DNA of 64,000 nt from Roseibium polysiphoniae (GCF_014842925.1 NZ_JACYXJ010000004.1:530251-594250); one strand, 5' to 3'; counted from the stretch's first letter, positions 33,280 to 43,071 are shown. The notes: generated by a model not told the origin, from the letters alone. Numbers and translations are program-made.

Positions 33280-33957
33280 ATGACCGTAGAAAAAATCTCG
33301 AGAGGGCAGGTTTCAGCTGAAAACAAACCTGCCTTGCTGCAAGATCCTCATGCTTTACGCGAGCCGCGTGAGAACAACTTGGAGATTGCGATTGGCCATG
33401 AGGTCCGCGCGTTTCGCAAGAAGCTCGGCATCACCGTGGCCGATCTGGCTTCTGCGACGGGAATCTCTGTCGGCATGCTTTCGAAGATTGAAAACGGGAT
33501 CACGTCGGCGTCCTTGACGACGCTGCAAGCCCTTTCGAAAGCGCTGGGCGTGCCGCTGACGGATCTATTCAAGCGATACGAAGAGGAGCGCAATGCGGTC
33601 TTCGTCAAGGCGGGCGAAGGTGTTGAGATCGAACGCCGCGGAACACGCGCGGGGCATCAATACAATTTGCTGGGTCACATTGAGAACAACACCAGTGGTG
33701 TGGTTGTTGAGCCCTATCTGATCACGCTGACGGCTGAATCCGATATCTTCCCGGCTTTCCAGCATGCGGGAACAGAGTTCCTCTATATGCTTGAAGGAGA
33801 GGTGGTCTATCGCCACGGGGAGCAGCTCTACACCATGCGCACGGGTGACAGCCTGTTCTTTGACGCTGACGCGCGCCACGGCCCGGAAGAACTTGTGGCC
33901 TTTCCGATCCGCTATCTCTCAATCATCTCATATCCTCAGCGTGCGATGGGCGAGTGA
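33280..33957 (+). CDS. XRE-family regulator with cupin sensor domain
   Basis: Regulator of 225 residues. The helix-turn-helix is at about 38-92 (VRAFRKKLGITVADLASATGISVGMLSKIENG) and the cupin at about 135-220 (FQHAGTEFLYMLEGEVVYRHGEQLYTMRTGDSLFF, ARHGPEEL). It lies just before glxBCD-glnT-purU. XRE-type regulator genes also accompany N-methylglutamate pathway clusters in marine Roseobacter-type bacteria, as far as I recall. A palindrome between it and glxB (33979) may be its site. Confidence 0.88.
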   Translation: MTVEKISRGQVSAENKPALLQDPHALREPRENNLEIAIGHEVRAFRKKLGITVADLASATGISVGMLSKIENGITSASLTTLQALSKALGVPLTDLFKRYEEERNAVFVKAGEGVEIERRGTRAGHQYNLLGHIENNTSGVVVEPYLITLTAESDIFPAFQHAGTEFLYMLEGEVVYRHGEQLYTMRTGDSLFFDADARHGPEELVAFPIRYLSIISYPQRAMGE

Positions 33958-33978
33958 GGCTATTGATCGATTTATTAT

Positions 33979-33993
33979 TTTCATCTAATGAAA
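33979..33993. promoter_or_regulatory. Palindrome upstream of glxB
   Basis: TTTCATCTAATGAAA: 6-base arms around CTA in an AT-rich stretch 81 bases before glxB. Possible operator for the XRE-cupin or GlxA-type regulator. Confidence 0.4.
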
Positions 33994-34073
33994 TTTTTAT
34001 TCTTCTAGTTGAATTTTCTGATTGAGGCTGCTAGCGTCCAGCTCCTGAGTGCAAGGAATGGAGGCTTACAGCC

Positions 34074-34970
34074 ATGTGTGGCATCGTCGGGTTATTTTTG
34101 AAGGATAAGACGCTTGAGCCTCAGCTCGGCGCTTATCTGTCCGAAATGCTGATCACGATGACCGATCGCGGACCCGATAGCGCCGGAATCGCTATCTATG
34201 GCGGCGAGAGGGACGGGTTGGGCAAGATCACCGTCCAATCGGCTGCACCGGATGAAGATTTCGCAACGCTCGAAGCGGATCTGGGCGAGGCACTCGCCAA
34301 GTCGGTGCAACTGACTATTAAGGCCAGCCATGCGGTGATCTCCTTGCCGGCGGAATGTTTGGACGCTGCGCGCGTCAAGCTCGCCGAGCTGCGTCCAGGT
34401 GTTACGGTTATGGGCAGCGGCGAAAGCGTCGAAATCTATAAAGAAGTGGGCCTTCCGAAGGACGTTTCGGAGCGGTTTGAAGTGGCAGCGATGACAGGCA
34501 GCCATGGCATCGGACACACGCGAATGGCGACAGAATCTGCCGTAACGACATATGGCGCGCACCCGTTTTCAACCGGACCTGACCAGTGCCTCGTCCACAA
34601 CGGTTCGCTGTCCAATCACAACAACCTGCGCCGAGAGTTGATCCGCGACGGGATCACTTTTGAGACCGAGAACGACAGCGAAGTGGCTGCGGCCTATCTG
34701 TCAAATAAGTTGGCCAACGGAGAGACCCTCGGTGAGGCTCTGGAAAGCGGACTGAGTGATCTCGATGGTTTTTTCACCTTCGTCGTTGGCACGAAATCCG
34801 GCTTTGGCGTTCTTCGTGACCCGATCGCATGCAAGCCCGCCGTGATGGCTGAAACCGAACAATATGTAGCGTTCGGCTCGGAATACCGCGCGCTTGTCAA
34901 TTTGCCCGGCATTGAGTCCGCCCGGGTCTGGGAGCCTGAGCCCGCAACAGTCTATTTCTGGGAGCACTAA
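34074..34970 (+). CDS. glxB: Glutamine amidotransferase-like subunit (GlxB / MgsA)
   Basis: Class II glutamine amidotransferase of 298 residues. The N-terminal MCGIVG gives the nucleophilic Cys after Met removal, and the fold motifs TDRGPDSAGIAIY, GIGHTRMATES and LVHNGSLSNHNNLRREL are present. In N-methylglutamate synthase, and by analogy in glutamate synthase, this subunit splits a glutamine-type amide and passes the amine on. GGAGG lies before the ATG. First of three split glutamate-synthase-like genes, spaced by a few bases. Confidence 0.88.
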   Translation: MCGIVGLFLKDKTLEPQLGAYLSEMLITMTDRGPDSAGIAIYGGERDGLGKITVQSAAPDEDFATLEADLGEALAKSVQLTIKASHAVISLPAECLDAARVKLAELRPGVTVMGSGESVEIYKEVGLPKDVSERFEVAAMTGSHGIGHTRMATESAVTTYGAHPFSTGPDQCLVHNGSLSNHNNLRRELIRDGITFETENDSEVAAAYLSNKLANGETLGEALESGLSDLDGFFTFVVGTKSGFGVLRDPIACKPAVMAETEQYVAFGSEYRALVNLPGIESARVWEPEPATVYFWEH

Positions 34971-34975
34971 GTAAC

Positions 34976-35662
34976 ATGCCGACGTTTGATTTGGCGGAAT
35001 GCCCGCTCAGAGATCTTAATCGCGCTCTGCATGAAGTGACTGAAGGCAGCAATGACATCACTTTTGACGTGCTCAACCCTCGTGGCGCTCATGCAGTCGC
35101 GGTCGGCGTCGATGCTCCAATTCGTGTCGATGTGCATGGCAGTGTTGGATACTACTGCGGCGGCATGAACTCCGAGGGCGTCATAACGGTCTACGGCAAT
35201 GCCGGTCCGGGTGTCGCGGAAAACATGATGTCGGGAACCGTGACCATCAAAGGCGATGCAAGCCAATATGCCGGCGCGACCGGACGGGGCGGTCTGCTGG
35301 TGATCGACGGCAATGCATCATCGCGTTGCGGTATCTCGATGAAAGGCATCGACATCGTGGTCAAGGGGAACATCGGCCACATGTCAGCCTTCATGGCGCA
35401 GTCCGGCAACCTTGTGGTCCTGGGTGATGCTGGTGATGCCTTGGGAGACTCTCTCTATGAGGCACGTCTCTTCGTCCGTGGCTCGGTCAAAAGCCTCGGT
35501 GCCGATTGCGTTCAAAAGGAGATGCGCGAGGAGCACCTTATCTTGCTGCAGGACCTCCTGGACCGAGCAGGCTTCACAGACGTGAGCCCGAACGAGTTCA
35601 CGCGATATGGCTCTGCCCGCGAACTCTACAATTTCAACATCGACAACGTCGACGCGTATTGA
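34976..35662 (+). CDS. glxC: GltB C-terminal-domain-like subunit (GlxC / MgsB)
   Basis: Protein of 228 residues corresponding to the right-handed beta-helix (GXGXG) domain of glutamate synthase. The repeated G-rich pattern is visible (SVGYYCGGMNSEGVITVYGNAGPGVAENMMSGTVTIKGD, and so on). It is a structural, non-catalytic part of the split glutamate- or N-methylglutamate synthase. It follows glxB after five bases and ends seven bases before glxD. Confidence 0.88.
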   Translation: MPTFDLAECPLRDLNRALHEVTEGSNDITFDVLNPRGAHAVAVGVDAPIRVDVHGSVGYYCGGMNSEGVITVYGNAGPGVAENMMSGTVTIKGDASQYAGATGRGGLLVIDGNASSRCGISMKGIDIVVKGNIGHMSAFMAQSGNLVVLGDAGDALGDSLYEARLFVRGSVKSLGADCVQKEMREEHLILLQDLLDRAGFTDVSPNEFTRYGSARELYNFNIDNVDAY

Positions 35663-35669
35663 GGCTCAA

Positions 35670-36998
35670 ATGAGTTACCGCAATCCCAGCACAACTCCCC
35701 GCCAATCGGCAACTTTCGATGAATACACCTTGTCCGAGATCCGTAGGGCCGCAGCCACGGGCATCTACGATATCCGAGGCGGTGGCGCGAAGCGCAAGGT
35801 GCCTCACTTTGACGACCTTTTGTTTCTTGGCGCTTCCGTTTCGCGCTATCCGCTGGAAGGCTACCGGGAAACATGCGGCACGGGTGTTGTCCTCGGTTCA
35901 CGGTTCGCCTCAAAGCCGATCGAACTCAAGATCCCGATCACCATCGCCGGCATGAGCTTTGGTTCTCTCTCGGGTCCGGCCAAGGAAGCGCTGGGCAGAG
36001 GTGCGACGCTAGCGGGCACGTCGACGACGACGGGTGACGGCGGTATGACCGAGGAAGAGCGCGGTCATTCCCAGACACTGGTCTATCAATATTTGCCATC
36101 ACGCTATGGCATGAACCCGCGTGACCTTCGCCGCGCCGACGCGATCGAGATTGTGGTCGGGCAGGGGGCTAAACCTGGTGGCGGCGGTATGCTGCTAGGC
36201 CAGAAGATATCAGACCGCGTCGCTGACATGCGTACGCTGCCCAAAGGCATTGATCAGCGTTCGGCCTGCCGTCATCCCGACTGGACCGGGCCTGATGATC
36301 TTGAAATCAAGATCCTGGAACTGCGCGAGATCACCAACTGGGAAAAACCGATTTACATCAAGGTCGGTGGCGCGCGTCCCTATTACGACACCGCGCTCGC
36401 TGTCAAAGCCGGTGCGGACGTTGTGGTCCTCGACGGCATGCAGGGCGGCACGGCTGCAACCCAGGAAGTCTTCATCGAACATGTCGGGCAGCCAACGCTG
36501 GCCTGTATTCGCCCCGCTGTGAAGGCCTTGCAGGACCTGGGCATGCATCGAAAGGTGCAGCTGATCGTGTCCGGAGGCATTCGCAATGGTGCGGACGTCG
36601 CAAAGGCACTGGCCTTGGGCGCCGATGCGGTCTCCATTGGAACCGCAGCGCTGATTGCCATTGGTGACAATGATCCCCGTTGGGAAGCTGAGTATCAGAA
36701 GCTTGGCTCCACCGCCGGTGCCTATGATGACTGGCACGAAGGGCAAGACCCCGCTGGCATCACGACGCAGGATCCGGAACTGATGAAGCGCGTTGACCCG
36801 GTCGATGCGGGTCGCCGTCTGGCCAACTACCTGAAGGTCATGACGCTGGAAGCGCAAACGATCGCGCGAGCATGTGGCAAGAACCATGTCCACAATCTTG
36901 AACCTGAAGATCTCTGCGCCTTGACGCTGGAGTCCGCTGCGATGGCGGGCGTTCCTTTGGCAGGCACTGACTGGGTCCCGGGCCGGAACGGATTTTGA
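35670..36998 (+). CDS. glxD: FMN-binding glutamate synthase-like subunit (GlxD / MgsC)
   Basis: Protein of 442 residues with the synthase domain of GltB. The FMN-barrel motifs are visible (MSFGSLSGPAKEALGRGATLAGTSTTTGDGGM, VGQGAKPGGGGMLLG, KVGGARPYYDTALAVKAGADVVVLDG, VSGGIRNGADVAKALALGADAVSIG). It joins the amine delivered by GlxB to 2-oxoglutarate. The ATG at 35670 has GAGG before it; an earlier frame start would overlap glxC. Together with glxB and glxC it forms either a dedicated glutamate-synthase-like enzyme or N-methylglutamate synthase. Confidence 0.9.
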   Translation: MSYRNPSTTPRQSATFDEYTLSEIRRAAATGIYDIRGGGAKRKVPHFDDLLFLGASVSRYPLEGYRETCGTGVVLGSRFASKPIELKIPITIAGMSFGSLSGPAKEALGRGATLAGTSTTTGDGGMTEEERGHSQTLVYQYLPSRYGMNPRDLRRADAIEIVVGQGAKPGGGGMLLGQKISDRVADMRTLPKGIDQRSACRHPDWTGPDDLEIKILELREITNWEKPIYIKVGGARPYYDTALAVKAGADVVVLDGMQGGTAATQEVFIEHVGQPTLACIRPAVKALQDLGMHRKVQLIVSGGIRNGADVAKALALGADAVSIGTAALIAIGDNDPRWEAEYQKLGSTAGAYDDWHEGQDPAGITTQDPELMKRVDPVDAGRRLANYLKVMTLEAQTIARACGKNHVHNLEPEDLCALTLESAAMAGVPLAGTDWVPGRNGF

Positions 36999-37066
36999 GG
37001 CTTAGATGACTTCACGGCCTCCTCCAGCGATGGCCTGACGACGGATAGAAAGTGAAAGGAACAAAC

Positions 37067-38374
37067 ATGGCAGGGGATCTAGCGGCCTTCGCGCAAGAGA
37101 ATGGCATCAAGTATTTCATGATCAGCTTCACCGATCTGTTCGGTGGCCAGCGCGCAAAACTTGTTCCTGCTGCTGCAATTGCCGACATGGAAGAGGAAGG
37201 TGCTGGTTTCGCGGGATTTGCCACGTGGCTCGACATGACGCCTGCTCACCCTGACCTGTTTGCCATTCCGGACGCTTCCTCCGTGATACAGTTGCCCTGG
37301 AAGAAGGACGTGGCCTGGGTCGCTGCGGACTTGTTCATGGAAGGCAAGTCGGTCGCGCAGGCGCCGCGCAACACCCTCAAGCGCTTGATGTCCGAAGCCG
37401 CTGCTGAGGGCATGCACGTCAAGACGGGCGTGGAAGCCGAATTCTTCCTTCTCACCCCAGACGGCAACCAGATTTCCGACGCAAGCGATACGGCTGAAAA
37501 GCCCTGCTACGATCAACAGGCGGTCATGCGCCGCTATGATGTGATCGCTGAAATTTGCGATCATATGCTGGAGCTTGGTTGGAAGCCCTATCAAAACGAC
37601 CATGAGGACGCCAACGGCCAGTTCGAGATGAACTGGGAATTTGATGACGCCCTGGCAACCGCCGACAAGCATTCGTTCTTCAAGTTCATGGTCAAGTCCG
37701 TCGCCGAAAAGCATGGACTGCGGGCGACTTTCATGCCCAAGCCGTTTAGTCATCTGACGGGCAATGGCTGCCATTGCCACATTTCCGTCTGGGATGAGAG
37801 CGGAAAGACCAATGTCTTCGCTGACCCGGACATGGAGTTGGGGCTATCTGCCCGCGGGCGAACCTTCCTTGGGGGTATCATGACCCACGCCTCGGCCCTT
37901 GCCGCCATCACCAATCCGACCGTCAATTCCTACAAGCGCATCAACGCGCCGCGCACCACATCCGGCGCAACCTGGGCACCCAACACGGTGACCTGGACCG
38001 GGAACAATCGTACGCACATGGTTCGTGTCCCGGGCCCGGGTCGCTTTGAGCTGCGTTTGCCCGATGGTGCTGCCAATCCCTATCTGTTGCAGGCAATCAT
38101 CATTGCAGCCGGCCTCAATGGTGTGAAGGCGAAAGCTGATCCCGGCAAGCGCTATGACATCGACATGTATCAGGAAGGCCATCTTGTGACGGATGCGCCG
38201 CGTCTGCCCTTGAACCTCCTTGATGCCATGCGCGACTATGACGCTGACAGTGGTCTCAAGGCGACCATGGGCGAGGAGTTCTCAGCCGCCTATCTGAAAC
38301 TAAAGCGCGACGAGTGGAATGCCTTTGCCTCCCATCTGACCGATTGGGAACGGCAAAACACGCTCGACGTCTAA
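37067..38374 (+). CDS. glnT: Type III glutamine synthetase GlnT / gamma-glutamylmethylamide synthetase
   Basis: ATP-dependent ligase of 435 residues. Glutamine-synthetase motifs are seen as VEAEFFLLTP, NDHEDANGQFEMNWEF, NGCHCHISVWD, KRINAPRTTSG and PGRFELRLPDGAANPYL. The ATG at 37067 follows AAAGGAACA. The GlnT group includes GmaS, which joins methylamine to glutamate; its position directly after glxBCD and with soxBDAG is the gene order expected for the N-methylglutamate pathway. Sequence by eye cannot tell GlnT from GmaS. Confidence 0.88.
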   Translation: MAGDLAAFAQENGIKYFMISFTDLFGGQRAKLVPAAAIADMEEEGAGFAGFATWLDMTPAHPDLFAIPDASSVIQLPWKKDVAWVAADLFMEGKSVAQAPRNTLKRLMSEAAAEGMHVKTGVEAEFFLLTPDGNQISDASDTAEKPCYDQQAVMRRYDVIAEICDHMLELGWKPYQNDHEDANGQFEMNWEFDDALATADKHSFFKFMVKSVAEKHGLRATFMPKPFSHLTGNGCHCHISVWDESGKTNVFADPDMELGLSARGRTFLGGIMTHASALAAITNPTVNSYKRINAPRTTSGATWAPNTVTWTGNNRTHMVRVPGPGRFELRLPDGAANPYLLQAIIIAAGLNGVKAKADPGKRYDIDMYQEGHLVTDAPRLPLNLLDAMRDYDADSGLKATMGEEFSAAYLKLKRDEWNAFASHLTDWERQNTLDV

Positions 38375-38443
38375 AGACCGTCTAGTTTCAAATATTCAGA
38401 TCGGCTCTGCGCCGCTTCGACATCGCCTTTGAAGGGAAGAGCG

Positions 38444-39328
38444 TTGAAATCCTACATATTGACCGTTTCCTGCGTCTCGACACGCGGAATTGTCGCAGCC
38501 ATCTCCAGCTATCTGGCGGAAAAAGGCTGCAACATTTCCGACAGTTCCCAGTTTGATGACATGGAGACCGGCAATTTCTTCATGAGGGTCCGTTTTGTCA
38601 GTGAAGACGGTCTGGATGGCGAAGCGCTGACTGCAGATTTTAGCGCCGTCGCGCAGGAATTCGGCATGAATTTTGAGTTTCACGATGCCGACAAGCGGAC
38701 CAAGGTGTTGTTGATGGTGTCCCGCTTCGGTCATTGCCTCAACGATCTTTTGTATCGCTGGAAGATCGGGGCGTTGCGGGTAGACATTGTCGGCGTGGTT
38801 TCAAATCATTTCGACTACCAAAAGGTCGTCGTGAACCATGATATCCCCTTCCACCACATCTCTGTCACCAAGGCCAACAAGCCGCAAGCTGAAGCGCAAC
38901 TGATGCAAGTCGTGGAGGAGTCTGGCGCGGAGCTGATCGTGCTGGCGCGTTACATGCAAGTGCTGTCCGATGAAGTGGGCCAGAAGATGTCGGGCAAGAT
39001 CATCAACATCCACCATTCATTCTTGCCGAGCTTCAAGGGTGCCAACCCCTACAAGCAAGCCTATGAGCGCGGTGTGAAGCTGATTGGCGCCACGGCTCAT
39101 TATGTCACGGCGGATCTGGATGAGGGGCCGATCATTGAGCAAGATGTCGCCCGCGTTCCGCATGCCCAGAGCGCTGGTGATTTTGTCTCAATCGGCCGGG
39201 ATGTCGAAAGCCAGGTCCTCGCCCGCGCAGTCCACAGTCACATCCATCACGGCGTCTTCCTCAAGGGTCAACGCACGATCGTATTCCCGCCGAGCCCTGG
39301 CAGTTTTGTGTCCGAACGCATGGGGTAG
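38444..39328 (+). CDS. purU: Formyltetrahydrofolate deformylase
   Basis: Hydrolase of 294 residues that releases formate from 10-formyl-tetrahydrofolate. An N-terminal ACT domain is at 1-80 (SYILTVSCVSTRGIVAAISSYLAEKGCNI) and a formyltransferase-type catalytic domain at 90-290 (INIHHSFLPSFKGANPY, TAHYVTADLDEGPIIEQD). The TTG at 38444 is chosen because AAGGGAAG precedes it and the N-terminus then matches the family. It clears C1 units made by the Sox-type oxidase and regenerates tetrahydrofolate. No folD is in the window. Confidence 0.9.
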   Translation: MKSYILTVSCVSTRGIVAAISSYLAEKGCNISDSSQFDDMETGNFFMRVRFVSEDGLDGEALTADFSAVAQEFGMNFEFHDADKRTKVLLMVSRFGHCLNDLLYRWKIGALRVDIVGVVSNHFDYQKVVVNHDIPFHHISVTKANKPQAEAQLMQVVEESGAELIVLARYMQVLSDEVGQKMSGKIINIHHSFLPSFKGANPYKQAYERGVKLIGATAHYVTADLDEGPIIEQDVARVPHAQSAGDFVSIGRDVESQVLARAVHSHIHHGVFLKGQRTIVFPPSPGSFVSERMG

Positions 39329-39520
39329 AGGAAGCATAGTTGGTTCAAATCATATGTTATGGATCTTGAACCGACGCTGACTTGAAACCACAGCTAACTT
39401 CCATCGGCTTCCGCAAAATCCATCAATCGCCGCACTCTCAAAACGCGCCATGGCCTGTTTGACAGCGCGTGGGGATTGGGGAAGAGTTCCGGAAATCCTG
39501 AAATTGATGGAATCTCGCAG

Positions 39521-40480
39521 ATGCCGCTTCCCAAATTGTCACTTCAGGTGCTTGAAGCCTTCGAGCAGGTTGCTCATTCGGGTTCTGTTCAGACTGCGGC
39601 GACTGAAATGGGGCTGTCGATTTCGACAGTTTCACATCATGTGGCGCGGTTGGAGGAAGAGCTTGGCGTAAAGCTGCTCGACCGCTCGACGAGACCCTTT
39701 GCGCTGACCCGCGAAGGACGCGATGCGCTGCATCATCTGAAACTTGGCCTGCAGCATTTAAGGCAGGCAACAAGCGAAACAGGAATTGCGGGCCTGCTCG
39801 GAACGAGATCTCTCAAGATCGGGTTTGTCGAGGATTTCGAAAGCAATCTGGCGCCTGAGCTTGCGGTTATGCTCGCAGGGCGGATGCCAAAAGCCAAATT
39901 GTCGATCAGCAATGTCCTAAGCCACGCAGCGCCCGACTTGCTCCGCCGCGGCGAACTCGACCTGGCGATTGCCTCGACGCCAATCAGCGGCGTGCAAGAC
40001 CTGTCGCTTTATCCTTTGGTGCGCGATCCTTTCATAATGGTTGGCCCACGGGGAGAGACTGCTGATCTGCTAGGCGATCAGTCCAAGCTGCCATTCCTGC
40101 GTTTCAACCCAACCCATCAGATTGGCAGGCAGGTCGAAGCACATCTATCGCGGCACCGGATCACGCTGCCGGAGCGATACAATTTTGACACGGTGCAATC
40201 GATCATGGCTGTCGTTGCCAATGGTGATGGCTGGTCAATCATAACCCCTCTTGGCTATGCGCGGGGACTGAGGTTCGAGAACCGTGTTCAACTTCGACCC
40301 CTTCCTGTCGCCCCATTTGCACGCCGCATATCATTGATCGCGCGCACTGATTTCGACGCGCAGACGTCACAGACGATTGCCGCCCTGGTGCGGGCACGGA
40401 TCCATCGTGTGATTGTCGATCCCATTGTCGACGTACATCCCTGGCTGGACGATGCGTTCACCATGCTGGGCGATGCATAG
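39521..40480 (+). CDS. LysR-family transcriptional regulator
   Basis: Regulator of 319 residues. The N-terminal winged helix is at about 5-65 (LQVLEAFEQVAHSGSVQTAATEMGLSISTVSHHVARLEEELG) and the effector domain at about 95-300 (LKIGFVEDFESNLAPELAVML). GGA precedes the ATG at 39521; a TTG 45 bases upstream is an alternative. It is followed by the dimethylglycine-dehydrogenase-like gene on the same strand and may regulate that gene; the ligand is unknown. Confidence 0.85.
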   Translation: MPLPKLSLQVLEAFEQVAHSGSVQTAATEMGLSISTVSHHVARLEEELGVKLLDRSTRPFALTREGRDALHHLKLGLQHLRQATSETGIAGLLGTRSLKIGFVEDFESNLAPELAVMLAGRMPKAKLSISNVLSHAAPDLLRRGELDLAIASTPISGVQDLSLYPLVRDPFIMVGPRGETADLLGDQSKLPFLRFNPTHQIGRQVEAHLSRHRITLPERYNFDTVQSIMAVVANGDGWSIITPLGYARGLRFENRVQLRPLPVAPFARRISLIARTDFDAQTSQTIAALVRARIHRVIVDPIVDVHPWLDDAFTMLGDA

Positions 40481-40635
40481 AAACTGCTCTGCGTGATATC
40501 TAAGGCGGCAGGTCCTGCCGCACGGCGCAAGATCATCTTCGATTTTTTCGAAACTCAAGATTCTCGATTGACGTGGCTGTAGTGACAATCTTCTGTCGAT
40601 CAGAAGACATTGTTATTCAGGAAAGTGCGACAGGG

Positions 40636-43071
40636 ATGCGAGATCAGGCCAGAGTTGTGATCATTGGAGGCGGTATCGCAGGATGTTCGGCACTCTACCA
40701 TCTGACCAAGGAGGGATGGTCGGACGTCATGCTGATCGAGCGCGACGAACTCACGTCGGGCACCACCTGGCACTCCGCAGCGCAGGTCACGAATTTCGGC
40801 ATGACCCAGACGATGATTGGCCTCAAGAGCCATTCGATCGCGCTCTACAAAGAGCTTCGTGACGATCCTGAATATCCAGTTGGCTATAATTATGGTGATG
40901 GCGGCATCCGGCTGGCCAATACCGAGGCGCATATGGATGGCTACCGTCATTTTGTCTCACTGGCGGCAGGTATGGGTGTCGATTTCGAGGTGATTGACGC
41001 AGAGGAATGCGCGCGCCGTCACCCCCTGATATCGACCGAAAACCTGTTGGGTGGGCTATGGGATCCGACAGATGGACACATTGATCCTGCGCAGCTTTGC
41101 CAGGCGCTGGCGCGACGCGCGCGCCTCGCAGGTGCAGAGGTGAACCGGCACACGCCGGTGACGGGCCTGACCCAGCATGCGGATCACACATGGACCGTTC
41201 ATACCGAGAAGGGCGATGTGAAGGCTGAAATTGTTGTCAATGCGGGCGGCTATCGCTGCAATGAGATCGGCGCCATGATGGGCGTCAGTCATCCCGTTGC
41301 CTCGATGGAGCACCAGTATTTTCTGACAGAGGACATTCCCGCCATTGCCGAGGCCGGGCACCGAATTCCACTCTTGCGCTGTCCGATCAGTGACTACTAC
41401 TCGCGGCAGGAAAAAGGTGGGTTGCTCGTCGGCTTTTACGAGCAGGATTGCCGGACATGGGGCATGGACGGCATTGATCCTAAATTTACCAACGACCTTT
41501 GTCCGGACGATCTAGACCGCGTGATGGATGTGCTTGAAGGCGCATTCGCCCGCATGCCGGCACTGATGGAAACCGGCATTAGAAGCATCGTCAATGGACC
41601 AATCACCTATACAATCGACGGAGCGCCGCTGGTTGGGCCGATTCCGGGAAAACACAATGCATTTTGCATTGTCGGATTGAGGGCGGGGCTTGGTGAAGGC
41701 GGTGGTCATGGCTGGCTTCTGGCGCAGCAGATCGTGCATGGCGAAGCGGAATATGACACCTGGGTCATCGACCCGCGCCGGTTCACCGGTCACGCAAGCG
41801 TCGAGTTGACCGCGCTCAAGGCCATCGAGGATTATCAGAACGAGTTCCGCTTCCACTTTCCGCATGAACACAGGCCTGCAGGCCGGCCAATGAAAACCAC
41901 GCCCTTGACGTCTCTTCTCGCTGCTGAGGGCGCTGAATTGGGCACGGTGAACGGCTGGGAGCGTGTCGACTACATCAAGCCGTCTCCAGACTTTTCCGAA
42001 ACGCTTGGTTTCCGGTTCAACGAGGTTCATTCCGTTGTCGCCGGCGAAGTCAAGGCAGTGTCCACTGGCGTTGGTCTATGTGAGGTTTCCGGGTTCAACC
42101 GCTTCGAGCTGACAGGAACAGACGTTCATTCCTTCCTCGATCGCATGATCTGTGGCCGGGTCACGAAAAAACCAGGCCGGGTGGGGCTTGGCTATCTGCT
42201 GAACCATCATGGGATGCTCAAGGCCGAGGCGACGATTGCCAATATTCCGGCATCGGAACGCGGGCCGGACCGTGTGTGGTACGGATCCGCGGCAGCGTCG
42301 GAATACCATGACATGGATTGGCTAAACCTGCATCTGAAACCGGATGAGGATGTAACCATCCGCTCACTGACCAATGCGCAAACAATTCTCGTTCTTGCCG
42401 GCCCCAAGTCTCGCGATGTGTTGTCAGCTGCAGCGCGTGGTGATTGGTCAAAACAAGCGTTTCCGTGGCTATCTGTGCGTGAGGCCTATATCGGCATAGC
42501 TCCGGCAACCGTCCTCGGAGTTAGTTTTTCCGGAGAGCTTGCCTATGAGATCCACGTTCCCAACGAAAACCTGGCTGCGGCCTATACCGCTTTGCGCAAG
42601 GCCGGGGAACAACATGGGTTGCAGCTTTTCGGAGCGCGTGCGGTTGACTCCATGCGCCTCGAAAAAGGCTTCCTTCACTGGAAGGTGGACCTCCTGACAG
42701 AGTTTGATCCCTTCGAGACGGGGCTGGACCGGTTTGTAACCCTCGACAAGGGTGACTTTATCGGGCGCGAAGCCTTGATGCAGCGCATAGATGCTGGTCC
42801 TAAGCGCAAGCTTGTGACACTTGCCATTGATGCGAGCGATGCACCTGCTCACGCCGGCGCATCGGTGAAGACAGCCGACGGTATTGTCGGCACTGTAACA
42901 TCTGCCGGGTGGGGGCACCGCACTGGGCTTAACCTTGCATATGCTTTCGTCACCCCGTCGTCTTCGGAAGAAGGGCAAGAGCTCACGGTTGATATCCTGG
43001 GTCAAAGCCTGCCTGCTCGCGTGATCGCTTTTGCGCCCTACGATCCAAAGCATGAGCGAATGAGAGCGTGA
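40636..43071 (+). CDS. FAD-dependent dimethylglycine dehydrogenase-like protein
   Basis: Two-part enzyme of 811 residues. The N-terminal DAO-type FAD domain is at about 5-370 (VVIIGGGIAGCSALYHLTKEGW, ELTSGTTWHSAAQV), then a linker, then a C-terminal GcvT folate domain at about 430-800 (FNRFELTGTDVHSFLDRMICGRV, MRLEKGFLHWKVDL). Such enzymes demethylate dimethylglycine, sarcosine or similar compounds and load the carbon on tetrahydrofolate. The ATG at 40636 is used because it begins just before the FAD motif. With soxBDAG this would complete betaine-to-glycine demethylation after the first step. Other substrates of this large family are possible. Confidence 0.85.
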   Translation: MRDQARVVIIGGGIAGCSALYHLTKEGWSDVMLIERDELTSGTTWHSAAQVTNFGMTQTMIGLKSHSIALYKELRDDPEYPVGYNYGDGGIRLANTEAHMDGYRHFVSLAAGMGVDFEVIDAEECARRHPLISTENLLGGLWDPTDGHIDPAQLCQALARRARLAGAEVNRHTPVTGLTQHADHTWTVHTEKGDVKAEIVVNAGGYRCNEIGAMMGVSHPVASMEHQYFLTEDIPAIAEAGHRIPLLRCPISDYYSRQEKGGLLVGFYEQDCRTWGMDGIDPKFTNDLCPDDLDRVMDVLEGAFARMPALMETGIRSIVNGPITYTIDGAPLVGPIPGKHNAFCIVGLRAGLGEGGGHGWLLAQQIVHGEAEYDTWVIDPRRFTGHASVELTALKAIEDYQNEFRFHFPHEHRPAGRPMKTTPLTSLLAAEGAELGTVNGWERVDYIKPSPDFSETLGFRFNEVHSVVAGEVKAVSTGVGLCEVSGFNRFELTGTDVHSFLDRMICGRVTKKPGRVGLGYLLNHHGMLKAEATIANIPASERGPDRVWYGSAAASEYHDMDWLNLHLKPDEDVTIRSLTNAQTILVLAGPKSRDVLSAAARGDWSKQAFPWLSVREAYIGIAPATVLGVSFSGELAYEIHVPNENLAAAYTALRKAGEQHGLQLFGARAVDSMRLEKGFLHWKVDLLTEFDPFETGLDRFVTLDKGDFIGREALMQRIDAGPKRKLVTLAIDASDAPAHAGASVKTADGIVGTVTSAGWGHRTGLNLAYAFVTPSSSEEGQELTVDILGQSLPARVIAFAPYDPKHERMRA

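Noticed and set aside
36661..36690. GATCCCCGTTGGGA, resembling the shared palindrome, inside glxD
   Set aside because: It lies in coding sequence, has several mismatches and is not near a promoter.
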